Below, one piece after another: positions 1-11,709 of a stretch of DNA of 64,000 bases. The notes beneath the pieces were generated by a model that was not told where the DNA came from, searched no databases, and worked only from the letters and a program-made list of their open reading frames with translations. The stretch is from positions 3,226,920 to 3,290,919 of the forward strand of contig OX030961.1 in assembly GCA_943735955.1 (NCBI GenBank), in the 5' to 3' direction. The position numbers and the translations under genes were made by a program. The stretch is from Piscicola geometra (Eukaryota > Annelida > Clitellata > Hirudinida > Piscicolidae). Every line of letters starts with the position of its first letter. Position 1 is the first letter of the stretch.

Positions 1-292
1 GATGATGATGAAGAAGATAATGATGGTGATGAAGAAGATGATGATGACGATGATGAAGAAGATGATGATGACGATGATGAAGAAGATGATGATGATGAAG
101 AAGATGATGATGATGATGAAGAAGAAGATGATGATGATGATGAAGATGATGATGACGATGATGATGAAGAAGATGATGATGACGATGATGAAGAAGATGA
201 TGATGATGATGAAGAAGATGATGATGACGATGATGAAGAAGATGATGATGATGAAGAAGAAGATGAAGAAGATAATGATGTCAAAGCGATGA
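1..292 (+). repeat. GAT/GAA trinucleotide repeat, acidic in one frame
   Basis: The stretch is a nearly pure run of GAT, GAC and GAA triplets. Read in frame 1 of the plus strand it encodes only Asp and Glu with a few other residues, then runs VKAMIL to a TAG at 298-300. It could be the acidic C-terminal end of a gene entering from the left edge, or a repeat with no coding role. On the minus strand it gives Ser, His or Ile runs, and it does not join in frame to the neighbouring RERE exon. I favour a non-coding repeat. Confidence 0.8.
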
Positions 293-397
293 TCCTGTAG
301 TGCTATGTGGCCATTTTTATCACACACACCAACACATCTCCCCCAACAAAATCACCCCCTCAATCTACATTCTCTCTCCCTCTCCCCATAGACTCAC

Positions 398-3298
398 TAT
401 CATCTCCCTGGGGCAGGGTGGGGGTGGGTGCTTGTCTGCGGAAGGCGGGTCTACGGTGCCTGCGATGGGGTCTGGTGTTGAAGGCGGCAGGCGTTTTCTT
501 CCATAGGTAGTAGTACTCTACTAGGCCAGCCTTGCGTGGTTGTTGGTGGGTGTTGGGTGGATTGGTTGGGTGGTTTATGGTGGGTTGGTGTTAATGGGTG
601 GATGGGTGTTGGTTGAGGTAGAATTAATAAATAAAGCAATAGCAAAAATGTTTCTTAAATGAACGAATTAACGTAAATAGATAAATGAATGCGTGGATTC
701 ATGAAGGGGAAGGAAAGAATGAAAATGAATGAATGATTGGATGAGAGGAGACTGACAACGTCCTTGTAGGGCAGCAGGTCCTTGCGGATCTTGAAGAAGT
801 TCTTGCCGTGCTGCTTCAGACCACGCACAAACTTCTTCTGGCAAACGATGCAACAAAAAAATAAAAAATCAAATAAAACCCCAAAATTTTTTTATTTAAT
901 ACAAAGAATTAACATTATTATTATTAGTGAAAAGTCGACTTTTGAAGAGAGATGTGATTGGACAACGAACCGAATCTTCCTCTGACCACCTCTTCTCGAC
1001 ACTCTTTGGGTTGATGATCTTCACTAGAGCCTGCAGCGCCTTGCCGGTGTCGTAGTTGTGCTGGTGCAGCTGTGGTGGTCGTGGTGGTGGTTGTGTTGAA
1101 GGTGGATGAGTTGTGGTGGTGAGAGAGGTTATGAGGTTGTAGTGGATGAGTGGGTGGATGAGGGGTGGTGAGAGGGTGGATGAGTGGTGAGAGGGTGGAT
1201 GAGTGGTGAGAGGGTGGATGAGTGGTGAGAGGGTGGATGAGTCAAGAAATGTTGAGGGTGATGAGAGTGAATAATTTTGAAGGTAAATTCTGCAATGAAA
1301 AGGTGCATGAAGATCATAGGCAACCTTGAGAAAACATATTTAAAGAATCTTCAAAAACCCAAAAAATCTTTGAAAAGCGAAAAAAATATGTTTTCAAGCA
1401 CACTTCAACGCATAGCTTTAGAGGGGTATTTAAAACGACCACACGAAGATATGAGTTGCCTGAATGGCAGCTGTCTGGCATTCACCAAAAGTTTTTGCAG
1501 TTTTCCTTAATAAAGATTCTTGTTTTTATTGGTGGAAAATACTTTTCCGATTTTTTGAAATTTTTATAATGAAGTGGTGATAGGATATGTAGTTGAAGAT
1601 GTTGTGTGATTGTCTTGTTGAAATAATGGTTATATATTGTAGGTCACCAATATCTAAACCTATAAAATTGCTATTTTTAATTTTTCCCAATCCATTCTAG
1701 ATACAAAAAACTTCAAATTCCCCGCCTCCCCCCCCAATTCGGATTCTAGTATAAACATAGGAAGATGGTGGTGGTGGTGGGTAAGTGTTGAAACCATGTG
1801 CAGGGAGTTGATGGTGGTTTCGTCCATTGAGGCAGCCGCACACCCATCGTCTGTGGAGCCCCCATCACACCACCCCACAAATGCTGCCATGCTCCTGCCA
1901 TAGTGGTGGTGGTGATGGTGATGATGGTAAGAATGGTAGTGGTGATTATAGTAGACATTTATGGGGTACAAATATAGATGAGTGGATATTTGCAAGTTTA
2001 ATAATAATTATTATTATTATTATTATTACTAAAACTATTATTATTATTATTACTACTACTTTATGTGAATATGATGAATGCACATGCATGTAAATGGCTG
2101 ATGGATGCTAATTGATGCGGTGAATGATGAATGCACGAGCAGGTGCTAGATAGTAGGACCTGGTTAGGGTAAAGCTTTCATACAATACAATGCAATACAA
2201 CGACGAGTGTTATTAACGTGGCGTAAACCCAGTCGGGCTTCAACACCACTTTCATAAATCTAAAACAAATCTGAAAGTGTATTCATTGTGTGAAAATACA
2301 GGACGTCTATATACATGGATTTGAAATGAATGTTTGAATTTAATGACTTTTTATTGCATATTCATGCTTTTTTAATGAGTTTCAACATCAAAACTTTTAA
2401 GACTGATTTTAAAATAGTATAAGCTTTAGTGTCTCAAAATATAACATTTATTATTTATTTTTATGTTTAAAGCTATTTTAAAACTGGTCTCAACAACAAA
2501 ATCCTTTTTTTTTCTTCTAAACAAGTCTTCTAGACACATTTCTCATATGATATTTGATGCCATCTCAAGCATTACAGATTTGTAGTTGCACTCAACTTTT
2601 TAAATAAATAGATATTTAAAGATAACTGGTCTATATTTGGCATCCCATTTTTTCTTGAATCTTGAAGATTTTTTTTTATTTTAGTGAAAATTTTTAATTA
2701 ATTCATGCCAAAAAATTGTTAATTATAAGAGAATTTTACTTTTTTAATTCATTCATATAATTTTTTTAAATATATATAAATTAAATTAAATTAAAATATT
2801 CATTAATTTATAAACTAAATAAAAAGCATATAAAAACATTATGATAATACTACTATTATAGAATAGAAATATGTATTAATATAATACTTCTATCTTTAAT
2901 ATTATATATTAACAAATATTAAGGAACCTTGCAGCTCGGAGGTACATGAGCAAGTCTCCGTCCATGATGCAGTTTGGATGCCATACCAGCGTCTCCAAGT
3001 GCTCATTGTGCTCCTCACTGCGCACCTCCCCGATCAGACAGGGCAGTTTTGCCTGTACCAGCAGTGATTTATATTCAAGACAAGGCCATTTATGGTTTTA
3101 AAAACTTTACTTGTGAAAGAATAATTGAAATTCATTAAAATTGGATATGTATAATTTAAATTGAAGTGTGGTTCTGGGATTTATCTTTGCATTATAGATT
3201 TTCTATTGTTTGAAATACAAAATGCTTTTTTCTCCTCCGTATTCAGAAAGCAAATCGTAAAAAGAATGATGCACCTGATGGTTCGATCCAACTTGGAT
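398..3298 (-). CDS. RERE: Atrophin/RERE-type transcriptional corepressor, partial (ELM2-SANT)
   Basis: Nuclear corepressor family that recruits histone deacetylases through ELM2 and SANT domains. Exons, 5' to 3' on the minus strand: 3298-3275, 3052-2928, 1894-1795, 1069-971, 837-760, 530-398. Splice signals and phases agree at every join. Diagnostic runs are [71 protein letters not shown] and YYYLWKKTP followed by [13 protein letters not shown]. These match, from memory, the ELM2 domain, the SANT domain and the basic stretch after it in vertebrate RERE. The first exon is only 24 nt if its CAG acceptor is right. The N-terminal BAH domain and the GATA finger and atrophin C-terminus are not seen. 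The last exon ends at a GTGAGT donor with phase 1, so the gene continues beyond the left edge. The acceptor of the last exon (AAG) is the weakest boundary. Confidence 0.9.
1150..1242. repeat. 19-bp minisatellite in a RERE intron
   Basis: About four tandem copies of a 19-bp unit built on ggtggatgagtggtgagag. It lies in the intron between the RERE exons at 1894-1795 and 1069-971. Confidence 0.85.
2001..2062. repeat. ATT trinucleotide repeat
   Basis: Interrupted (att)n/(ttattatta) tract in a RERE intron. The surrounding 1895-2927 is AT-rich intron in which I see no further exon. Confidence 0.8.
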
Positions 3299-3715
3299 CT
3301 GAGCTGGAGCGGTAGCCAGTTTGAATATTTGCAATGAACTAACTCGATGATTACTTATAAAACTATTGTTTGATTAATTAAAGTTTCAAGGACTCCAGTT
3401 ATATTTTTCATGTGTCAATAATATTTATGATGAATAAATAACTTACAAAAACATCGATCATCTTATTTTTTGCTAACAAGGGAATATAAAACAGAATCGA
3501 TCTTCGACACTTGCTAATAATGGAGACATGTTTATAGTGTAAAACAATTCAATGCTGCGCTTACTTATTAGTCTTTCCATACATAAACTATACATTTGCA
3601 TTCAAAGTGTTTTAAAAATCAAGAATTAGAAACACAGTATAATCTTATTTTTTATTTCATTAAAAAAATTAGTCTGTTTATTGTAAAAAAAGGTGTAAAA
3701 ACTTAGAAACAAAGC

Positions 3716-3721
3716 TTTATT
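3716..3721 (-). promoter_or_regulatory. Polyadenylation signal of the WD40 gene
   Basis: AATAAA on the minus strand, about 54 nt past the WD40 stop codon. It puts the end of that transcript in the 476-bp gap before the RERE exons, which argues against one fused transcript. Confidence 0.5.
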
Positions 3722-3774
3722 TAAACAAGATACATCACTATTTTTATAAGTTGTATGTTAACAAATTTGAACGC

Positions 3775-6371
3775 TCAAATGGGCACTTTTGGAGGACTGG
3801 TGCACTTGAGGGTGTAAACCATCTTGCCAGAGCCAAAGGATATTTTTGGCCTTAAGGAATTTCTTGCGTTGTCAACACAAGTGACTGCATGATCTAGGTC
3901 TGATACTGATCCGATTGTCTTGATGAATGGAGTGATGATAAAATAAAATAAATAATAAAGTAATAAATAAAAGAAACTATAATTTTAAAGCTTTTATAAA
4001 TTTTAGTGAATGCCAGACGAACATTGTGTGTGAATTTGTCGACAAGTCTGAGCATTTTTCGATTATTGCCTCCACACAGAATGCCATCGCCTGCATACCA
4101 CTGACCTGCATACAACTTGAAGTGATGTAAGATACAGATGAACGATAGGAAACAGTAATACAAAATTATTATATATATTATTATTAATATTATATGAAAT
4201 GTCGAAGTTTTGATGCGAAAGCCATCAACCATGCTCTTGTAGAGGTCATTAGATGGCAGGGTAAACGCCTTACCACTCGGAAACTCCCACACCTAGAAAT
4301 TGTGATATTATTTCACAGTTCAATTATAACTTTAAAAATATAAATATAATTGAAAAAGATGAAATATTTATATAAATTATTAGATGACCTGCAAGCTGTC
4401 ATTTTTCCTCCACGACGCCGTCAGCACCTTCTGGCCCTCCTTGTCGAAGTCAATGCCGTCTCCGCAGATGAATGGTCCAAAGATATTCCTGACAGTTCAT
4501 TCAATAATTAAAAAAAAAACTAAAAAGTTGAGCTTTGAATAAATTAATACGATTTTATTTCATTCTTTTTCTTATTATTACTATTTTCATGAGAATATGA
4601 AATTAAATGAAAGATTAAAAACCTGATCGACTTTTGCACTCTCAAATCCCAAAACCTCAGAACATTATCCCATCCACCCGTCGCAAACAGATTTTGGTCC
4701 GAAGGGTGACAAGACACCCCATAGTTCCTGCTTTGAGTACCTTCCCCCATCCCTGTCTGACTCCTTGTCGAGAAAAAGAATAACGGAAAAATAGAACGAA
4801 AATGAGTAACTTTTAGACTCCTCCAAGTTATAAACACCCTTGAAAAAGTTTTACTTTACAAAAAAACTTTTTTCGATTTTAAAGAGGTATTTACTATCAC
4901 ACTTTTAAGATTAGAAACCAAAATTTTCAAACAACCACCAAAACAAACTACATCTTCCCACACCGAATCCACAAAACGATGCAGAAAAGCCTTCTCGGGC
5001 ACTCACACCGCCTGGAGGGTTTTAATGGCTTTTCTCGAAGGCAAGTCATATACGACGATGCAAGTGTCAGCACCCACACTGACTAGAACCTGGTTGTCGT
5101 GACTGACAGCCAGATTTGAAGTGTCGTGACTAGGCCTAGGATTGTGTGGAGGGGAAAAAGAATTAGAAGAGTGTAAGTGGGGTTGAAACATGAATAGAGT
5201 TTTTTATGACCCTTTTAACGAGTCGTAAACCCGAAAAGTTATGTAGAAACATGTGGGGAGAATTGATGTTGGATAAAGAAAGCGGTCGTGTGATGAAGAA
5301 GGTTTCAAGAAGGTTTCAGGCTTCAATACAAATTTGATGAGACCTCTTTTCATTGACGACTGACAGCAGAGAGGTGGGAAGGTAGTGCCAGAAGGCTATG
5401 ATGCCTGAACAGTCTGCATTCGGAAATGTGTTTTGCGCATTAACATGTGAGTGAATCGCATTTTGATTTGATAATTTACTTTAATATATTAAAAAAGTTA
5501 TAGCGAAATCTTTGAGAATTAAGTCAACAGTTAAAAAAATAATTCGGTAATGCAGCATTGCCTTACAAGAAGCCATTAAAACTCCATTTTGTATGCCAAG
5601 ATTTTCGTTTCCATCATCTTCAATCTCAGTATTCATAAACTTGATACTGGTGACTGGTAACTTGATTGAAGCACCAGGATAGTCCATTTGACTTACTATG
5701 GCACCTTCACTGTTATACAACTAGAAAACAATTTTGTTGAACATGTTTTTGCAGTAGTCTTTTCTCTAATATAGATTGTTTTATTCCTATTTAATTGTCA
5801 TAAATAGACTATATTTTTCAATAATAATTCTGAGAATTATACCTTATTAAGCTTATAAAAATTACTTTTTAAATACACACTATAGTCGAATGATTAACTC
5901 TCACTTTAATTGAACCATCTTTGAAACCCACAGCCAGAAACTTTCCCATAGGACAGTACCTCAGACACATAACCTCTCCAGTGTTTTCTCCACTACTATT
6001 TTTATGATGAATAGTTGTAAAAATTAAGTAGTGCCAATATTGTATGATGTAATACTGTACACAAATATTAAAAATTGATATAGCTTTGATCAATTGTGGC
6101 ACACAAACGAAGTTTTTAGATCAGGTTTTTTGATGTGTTGAAAACATAAATTTCAACTAGAAAGTATTTAATAATTAAGATTCAATAGTTCATCATGTAC
6201 TAACATAATTGAGACGATTTTTAGATCTCCATCAATATTATAGGAATTTGGAGCTATAATAAAAAAGTTTACAAATTAAACTAATATTTCTAATTTAAAA
6301 ATCACATTTATTGCAATTATGAGTATGAAATGTTTTTAACCTTTTTGCTTTACTCTTGAAGCAGACGACAT
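3775..6371 (-). CDS. WD40-repeat beta-propeller protein, complete (354 aa)
   Basis: A scaffold protein made of WD40 repeats. Eleven exons: 6371-6341, 6253-6205, 5995-5905, 5720-5567, 5413-5344, 5135-5007, 4763-4623, 4488-4389, 4292-4230, 4115-4023, 3918-3775. Every phase closes, giving 1065 nt. The start MSSASRVKQK is the first ATG of the open chain. Repeat signatures in order: CPMGKFLAVGFKDGSIKLYN, SGIIAFWHYLP, VSVGADTCIVVYDL, FATGGWDNVLRFWDLR, GPFICGDGIDFD with TASWRKNDSLQVWEF, LYAGQWYAGDGILCGGNN, and a last blade TIGSVSDLDHAVTCVDNA. The order GGWDN, then ICGD with an SWR motif, then an AGG/CGGN motif is that of a conserved eukaryotic WD40 family I remember from ciliates and flagellates. 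That suggests, weakly, a ciliary or cytoskeletal role. The exact family name is not recognised. An AATAAA lies 54 nt past the stop. Confidence 0.88.
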
Positions 6372-7073
6372 TTTTCGTTTTCAACTTGAAAACTTTCAAG
6401 AATTTATTCAAACAACCGATATATATGCATTTAAATACTAAAAGATTATATTGAAATTTGAAAAAAATTATCAACTTTCATTGAAACTTGACATTTAAAA
6501 AAGTAATAATTAAAGTCAGTTTATTTTTTGAACTAAATTGGATTAAAGTGCTTTTGTAGGGCTAAACAATCTAAATAATTTTCACAAATATGTTTGAAGT
6601 TTTATACAATAACATTAGAAAAAATTAAAATTGATTGTAAAAGTATATTTTTATTTTGCTTTATCCTGCTTCCATTAAGGGTCGCCAAAGCGAATTACTT
6701 TCATTTTCAATTTTCTACAGTTTCTTCTTTTGCTACCACTTCTTTCATAATTTTTCTGCCAAGTCCTTGTATCTCTACCTTGGTCTTCCTCTTTTTCTAT
6801 CTCGTAGTGGCTCCACCTTCAGCATTCTTCTCCCGATACACTTATAAATAGTTATTAATATTTTTAATATTGATAGTAACTGAAAACGCATAGGTTTAAA
6901 TGCCTATTGTGAACTATAAAAAATCGATTTGTTGAAAAAAAAATGGTTGGAAAAATACATACAAGGTTTATTTAGTTCAATATTTTAAAGATTTCAGTTA
7001 CAAAATGTAAAGAGAATATAAAGATTCGATCTTAATGAATTCTTCAAATCTAGTTTAGTTTCATAAAAAACAT
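6372..7073. other. Intergenic, AT-rich, with a LINE remnant
   Basis: Apart from the decayed reverse-transcriptase tail at 6664-6834 and the AATAAA signal for the next gene (minus strand, 6972-6967), I see no gene here. The promoter of the WD40 gene should lie in the first few hundred bases, but no clear motif stands out. Confidence 0.6.
6664..6834 (-). mobile_element. Decayed non-LTR retrotransposon (reverse transcriptase C-terminus)
   Basis: On the minus strand one frame reads RMLKVEPLRDRKRGRPR, stop, RYKDLAEKL, then after further stops NSLWRPLMEAG. The arrangement GRPR-x-RY-x-D followed about 30 codons later by WRPLxxA is the usual end of the reverse-transcriptase polyprotein in many LINEs. 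Four in-frame stops, and a likely frameshift near the middle, show that it is dead. No poly-A tail or target-site duplication was identified, so element boundaries are approximate. Confidence 0.5.
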
Positions 7074-9256
7074 TCACTTGAAATTGAATGAAACCTTTCG
7101 TAGAAAATGAAATAAACCAACGATCATAAAAATTGAAAAATATGGGACAATAAAGATGAAATGAGACGGATTGATTCTATTTTGAACTACTTCATAATCA
7201 TCAAATTCATTCACAGAACCTTTAGACAGATTATTCGACATTACAGTGCTTGAGAAGTCTTCAAAATCAAATTTTCTGAACATTGGATGACGTTTTAAAA
7301 CATACATCGCCATGTTTAAAATGGCCTCAGTCACGAAACATAGTATAGTGGGTAATAGAATGTCCCCCGTGAAACTCCAAATGTCTTTTCTCCATGCCAC
7401 ACTTTCACTCTTGCTTCCAAAATCAACCTCTCTTTCAGTTTTATAGTGACAACATGCACTGTTGCTAATGTTAAAATCGCTGATTGAATTAATATTCTCA
7501 GGCTGTTTCCTACTAATGCAGATTTTTTCTCGAAGTTCTTCGCCCTCCTCAATGCTATCTACACGGCCATCTATAGTGTCCGCCCCGTCAGCGCGTCTAT
7601 CGCTTCCATTAAGAACGCCATCACTAATGCCTTGATTGCAATCGTATATCCTCGAGTTAGTTAAGGAGCCTTTCACTCTCTTGAATAGAAATGTAACGCT
7701 TGCCGCCATGCCGAGAATTTTAATGCAGAAGCCAATGATTGGGAGGTTGTTTAGAGCGGCTGAGAATAAATTATAAAGCGTTTTGCTTTTTAAAATTCCT
7801 TGTTTGTGTCTTTCTTCGTAGTTGTAATAAAGCAAAGAGCAATTATTGAAGGAAAGGCTACCGCCTTCGGCTCCTCTAAAACACCTTCCTGTTTTTTTAA
7901 AACCACTATCCTCTTCGTTCAAGTTCAAGTTGATAATTTCATCTTCAGACTTTAAGTTACTTCTGCATCCATCTCCACTTCTTCCACCCCCTTCACTTCT
8001 TTTACAATCACCCTCCAAAGAACAACTAACGTGACATTTAAGCATTTTCCAACGGCTACTACTAATCATCAAACGCCGCAATTTCAAATAATCCACCCTA
8101 ATCTTTTCCATAAAAAGTTTAGCTGCCAATAAATTATCTTCCATTTCCTCATCCGCCCATCTTGAAGGCTGACACACCACTTCACTATCCCTCAACCAGC
8201 CACATTTGTTCTTGTTTGAATCTGTATCGTTTTCATTATTTCCATTTTCATTATTTTGTTTTAAGCTTTCTTCTCTTTTGTTGTAATCATTCTTTTCGTA
8301 TTTTGTCTTCGCGACATTCTCTGCTTGTAACGTTTCTTTCAAATTCCTTCTCAAGCTTTTGGTAATACTATTATCAAAACCATCTTCCGCATCACCCTTT
8401 TTCTCATTTTCTCCTTCATCCTCTTCATTATTTAGGGGTTGGCATATTTTTTGGTGATTCTTCTGGTTTTCATTGTATGATGATTCAATATGGCGATTGT
8501 AACTGTCACCATGGTCAAAGTTTGTCGCTTTGTGGTTGTTGCTGTTGTAGAAGTTGTCTTCGTTTTTAATACTTTTCGGATGTTTCTCTTCATCTTCATT
8601 GGGATGGTCTTGATTCAAAATAACCCTGCAAATATCCACAATTTTAAACCATTTTAACTTTAAATAATTTATTTTAATTTAAAGAATTTAAATTCTTTTA
8701 AAAGCCTTTTTTAAAATAATGTTTGATTCCCAAAATTAAAATTATCTTTCAAAAATAACAATACAAATAAAAATACACTGTTGACCTTTTCGAACACCCT
8801 TCAAAACTTAAAAAAAACACATTAAAAACCTTCAAAATACCATTTAAAACCAACTTGCGATTTGGATAAAAGTGGTTGTAGTGGTGATTGGGAGTGATGT
8901 TCTTAGAGTGTTGCCAGCGATCCGGGTTGATCTTGTCGAGAACGTTGATCGAATGTTCGTAGACGTTCTGAAGAACGTTCATCACTTTGGCGCAGTGTTT
9001 GAACGCCTGTTAAGGAACATTGAGGTTTTTTTATTTTTCGCAAAATTATTTAATAATTTCTATAAAAGAAATGTACAAAATAAAAAACATATAAAAAACT
9101 AAAAGAATAAAACTATAGCAATTTTATGCTATTATTTCTTTAAATGTTAATAAGGATTGAAAATATTGTGCAAAGTATGCTTGAGTAGAGCGTTCTAACC
9201 TTTGAGAAAGTGTTAGTGCAGTTGTGGTAAGCCCTGCTGATCAACTGTTTGCAAGT
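7074..9256 (-). CDS. Unrecognised multi-pass membrane protein, 5' end missing
   Basis: Three exons join in phase: 9256-9200, 9006-8855 and 8625-7074 (stop). The first two encode helical sequence with regularly placed cysteines (TCKQLISRAYHNCTNTFSK, then AFKHCAKVMNVLQNVYEHS). The large exon starts with about 230 hydrophilic residues rich in Asn, Lys, Glu and Asp. Hydrophobic segments follow at LPIIGFCIKILGMAASVTFL, ILLPTILCFVTEAILNMAMY and FIFIVPYFSIFMIVGLFHFL, before a short basic tail. The spaced cysteines before membrane helices recall DC-STAMP-like fusion proteins, but I cannot make that assignment firm. No signal peptide or start codon was found upstream, so at least one 5' exon is missing. 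AATAAA lies about 100 nt past the stop. Function unknown. Confidence 0.65.
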
Positions 9257-11709
9257 CTTGGGGGTTGGGTGATTGTGAAGAGATGGATGGAGTGGTAGAA
9301 GAAGGGTGAGTGTTTTAGTGAGATGGAGTGGTAAAGGGGAGTGGTGGTTATGAAAAAGAGGATATAAGTTGGTGTTAATGTTGAGTTTGACTGTCCCACA
9401 CAGGTTTAATCATCTCACAACCCATAAAATGTATGGCCTGTGGCAAGATGTTTGAAGTAAATGGAACTGTACTTAGTTGGTACAATTTTTTTTTAAAAGC
9501 TAATATATATATAAATTACCGAATTTCATCTTTTTCCAAGAAAAAATCTACGAAACTAAAAAACGCAAGAATTTTCTTTTTCACGTTTCAAAACTTAATA
9601 CCTGGTTTTAAGAACAGCGCTAATGCGGATAAGTCATCGATTAGATATAAAAGAGATTAATTGGTGGAAGAGAGTTTTAATGCCTCTTTAACGCTTTTTC
9701 GTCCCTTGATTACCCTTGTAACTATTTGAAGGTAAGCTATCTGAAGCGTAAGTGTGGTGAATTATAATTTAACTTTGGAAAAATAAAAAGATTAATTTAT
9801 TTTTATCTCATGTGTATTTGTTAGTGGATCTATTACGCGTGATGAAGCAAGCATGAAAAATGACGAACAAAAAACTAGGGTTAAACAAAGAATGGTCTCG
9901 TAACGGAAAACGATAAGAAATTCAGAAAGAAAGTTTGAGTAGAGCAGGTTAATCAATCGCATACTCCAGAAGAAGAAATGGCCCGTGAATTAATCACTGT
10001 GGATTTATGTGTGGCAAGATTGTAAGAGACCAGTTATCGAGGGAAGAATCTATGCAGTCTGATGTATGTCTCTCGTCTTATCTAGTCTCCGTCTGAAACT
10101 CCGCTCTTTATCCTCTTCACGAGCCATAATTAAATATAGTCCATAAGGCGTAGAAACTGGTCGATAAGACTAAAACTAAAAAAGGATTTTGGACACTATT
10201 CATTCATTCATTGAATTTCAAAGCCAAAAAATTCAAAATAATCTTTGAAGCGTGTGGCGTACTCATTGCAATTAGATAAAAGAACGAATGTGAAAAACAA
10301 TTCTCGGAAAGTTATTTTAATCGACTCGAGCACTAGTAGCAGGAATTCATGTTTCTTGCGTGCCTGCCTTCACACGAAGGTATGCCTCTGTGATCAAGTC
10401 ATAAATATGATGAGCATGCGCTGTGATTAGAACTCCACTGACTGACCATCACTGTAATATTATTTTCAAATGAATACATTTTTTCTGCCATATACCAAAG
10501 AAAATTCTTGAGTAGTTAAGACATAAACAATATAAAAATTAAAAACGAATTTATGTTTTAAAAGATTTTTTAATACCCATGGTGTAGATTTAAATAATGT
10601 CGCAATGCAAAATACTTTGTTAACATGAGATTTAAAAATATAAAAATGGCAAATTCTACAAAACTTTAGAGTTTCAAGTTGAAAAAACAAATGATGCCGT
10701 TTCAAAATTCAAATAAAAAGCATCTACAAAGAAAAAACCATCGAAAACAGCAAAATTTCTCGCTCTTTTAAAACAAAACACACGAAGAACCGTAAACGAA
10801 AACTCCGGCATATAATGAACATATAATTTATAGACATTTGTCTGCAGGCTTGAGTGCTTTTCGGGCATTGCGCATGACCGCTTGGAGGTTTTTTTCAAGC
10901 ACGTGATCCTACGTCACTTCGATCTTGCCGCTAAATCTATCCTGCCTTTGCGCTCTTAATGCTGTGTCAACCGGGTGGCTTACTGGGTGTGTACTCGTAG
11001 ATGGGTGGCTGGCTGGGTGGGTGGGTAGGTGTTTGAATCTTGTGTGTGTTTTGTGACATTTTTTTGTAAAACTAAATAGTTTTTTTCAATTGAAAAAAAG
11101 TTTGCATAAAGAATCCATCGAGATTTTTTAGATCAAAGGTTTTGTTTTTAAAATAACTTTATGAGTTGAAAAAAAGCAAAAATAAAAAAAGTCATTAAAA
11201 AAGAATTTAATTCAAAAATATATTTTCTTTAGACTTTGTCATTTTTGACATGTTCGTTTTTGCTTATAAATAGAAATTGCTGAAGCTCTGAAAGAAAAGG
11301 AAATTAACCACTTATTGTTTCTACACTGTATCTATTATTCATAACTGAATTCTGTAAAATATCTTTTACCTCATTTACTCTGAATATCATAGATATATTT
11401 TTAAAATTGTGAAAAAAACGGCTTTTTTAAAAAGCGAAATATTATTCAAATAGATTTTTTTTCAAACTATTAGGCAACTGAAAGTAGAAATAAATTTCCA
11501 AAATTTTCGCCGTAAACTTCAAGAGTAAGCGCTATAAGGGTGACGTAAAGGCAGATAGCTTTCATAAAAAGGGAATTAAAAACTTAAGATAATGTATATG
11601 TTTTCTCGAAGCTTGACACCGCGTAATAACATTGCATGCTCTGGTATTCATGAAGCAGCCACTTTAGAAATTTTACGACTATATTTTTATTAATTTTTCA
11701 ATATTATCT
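9257..11709. other. Intergenic or intronic, no firm gene
   Basis: AT-rich sequence. Missing 5' exons of the membrane-protein gene may lie here on the minus strand, but none is convincing. One plus-strand exon-like segment is listed separately at 9404-9456. A GC-richer patch at 10898-10960 holds CACGTG and CTACGTCAC, and could be regulatory. Short G-rich runs (gggtgggtgggtagg) lie near 11015. Confidence 0.5.
9404..9456 (+). CDS. Possible exon with a zinc-finger-like CxxCGKxF motif
   Basis: A CACACAG acceptor is followed by an open segment ending KCMACGKMFE at a GT donor (GTAAAT). The phase is 2 nt in, phase 0 out. The motif resembles the first half of a C2H2 finger, but no second half or partner exon was found nearby on the plus strand. 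It lies just beyond a minus-strand gene. Low confidence. Confidence 0.2.

Noticed and set aside
1..300. Acidic exon of RERE on the minus strand
   Set aside because: The minus-strand reading is Ser/His/Ile, and joining it to the last visible RERE exon gives a stop within a few codons.
10674..10898. 74-codon minus-strand frame
   Set aside because: Phe-rich and unsupported by splice signals or neighbours.
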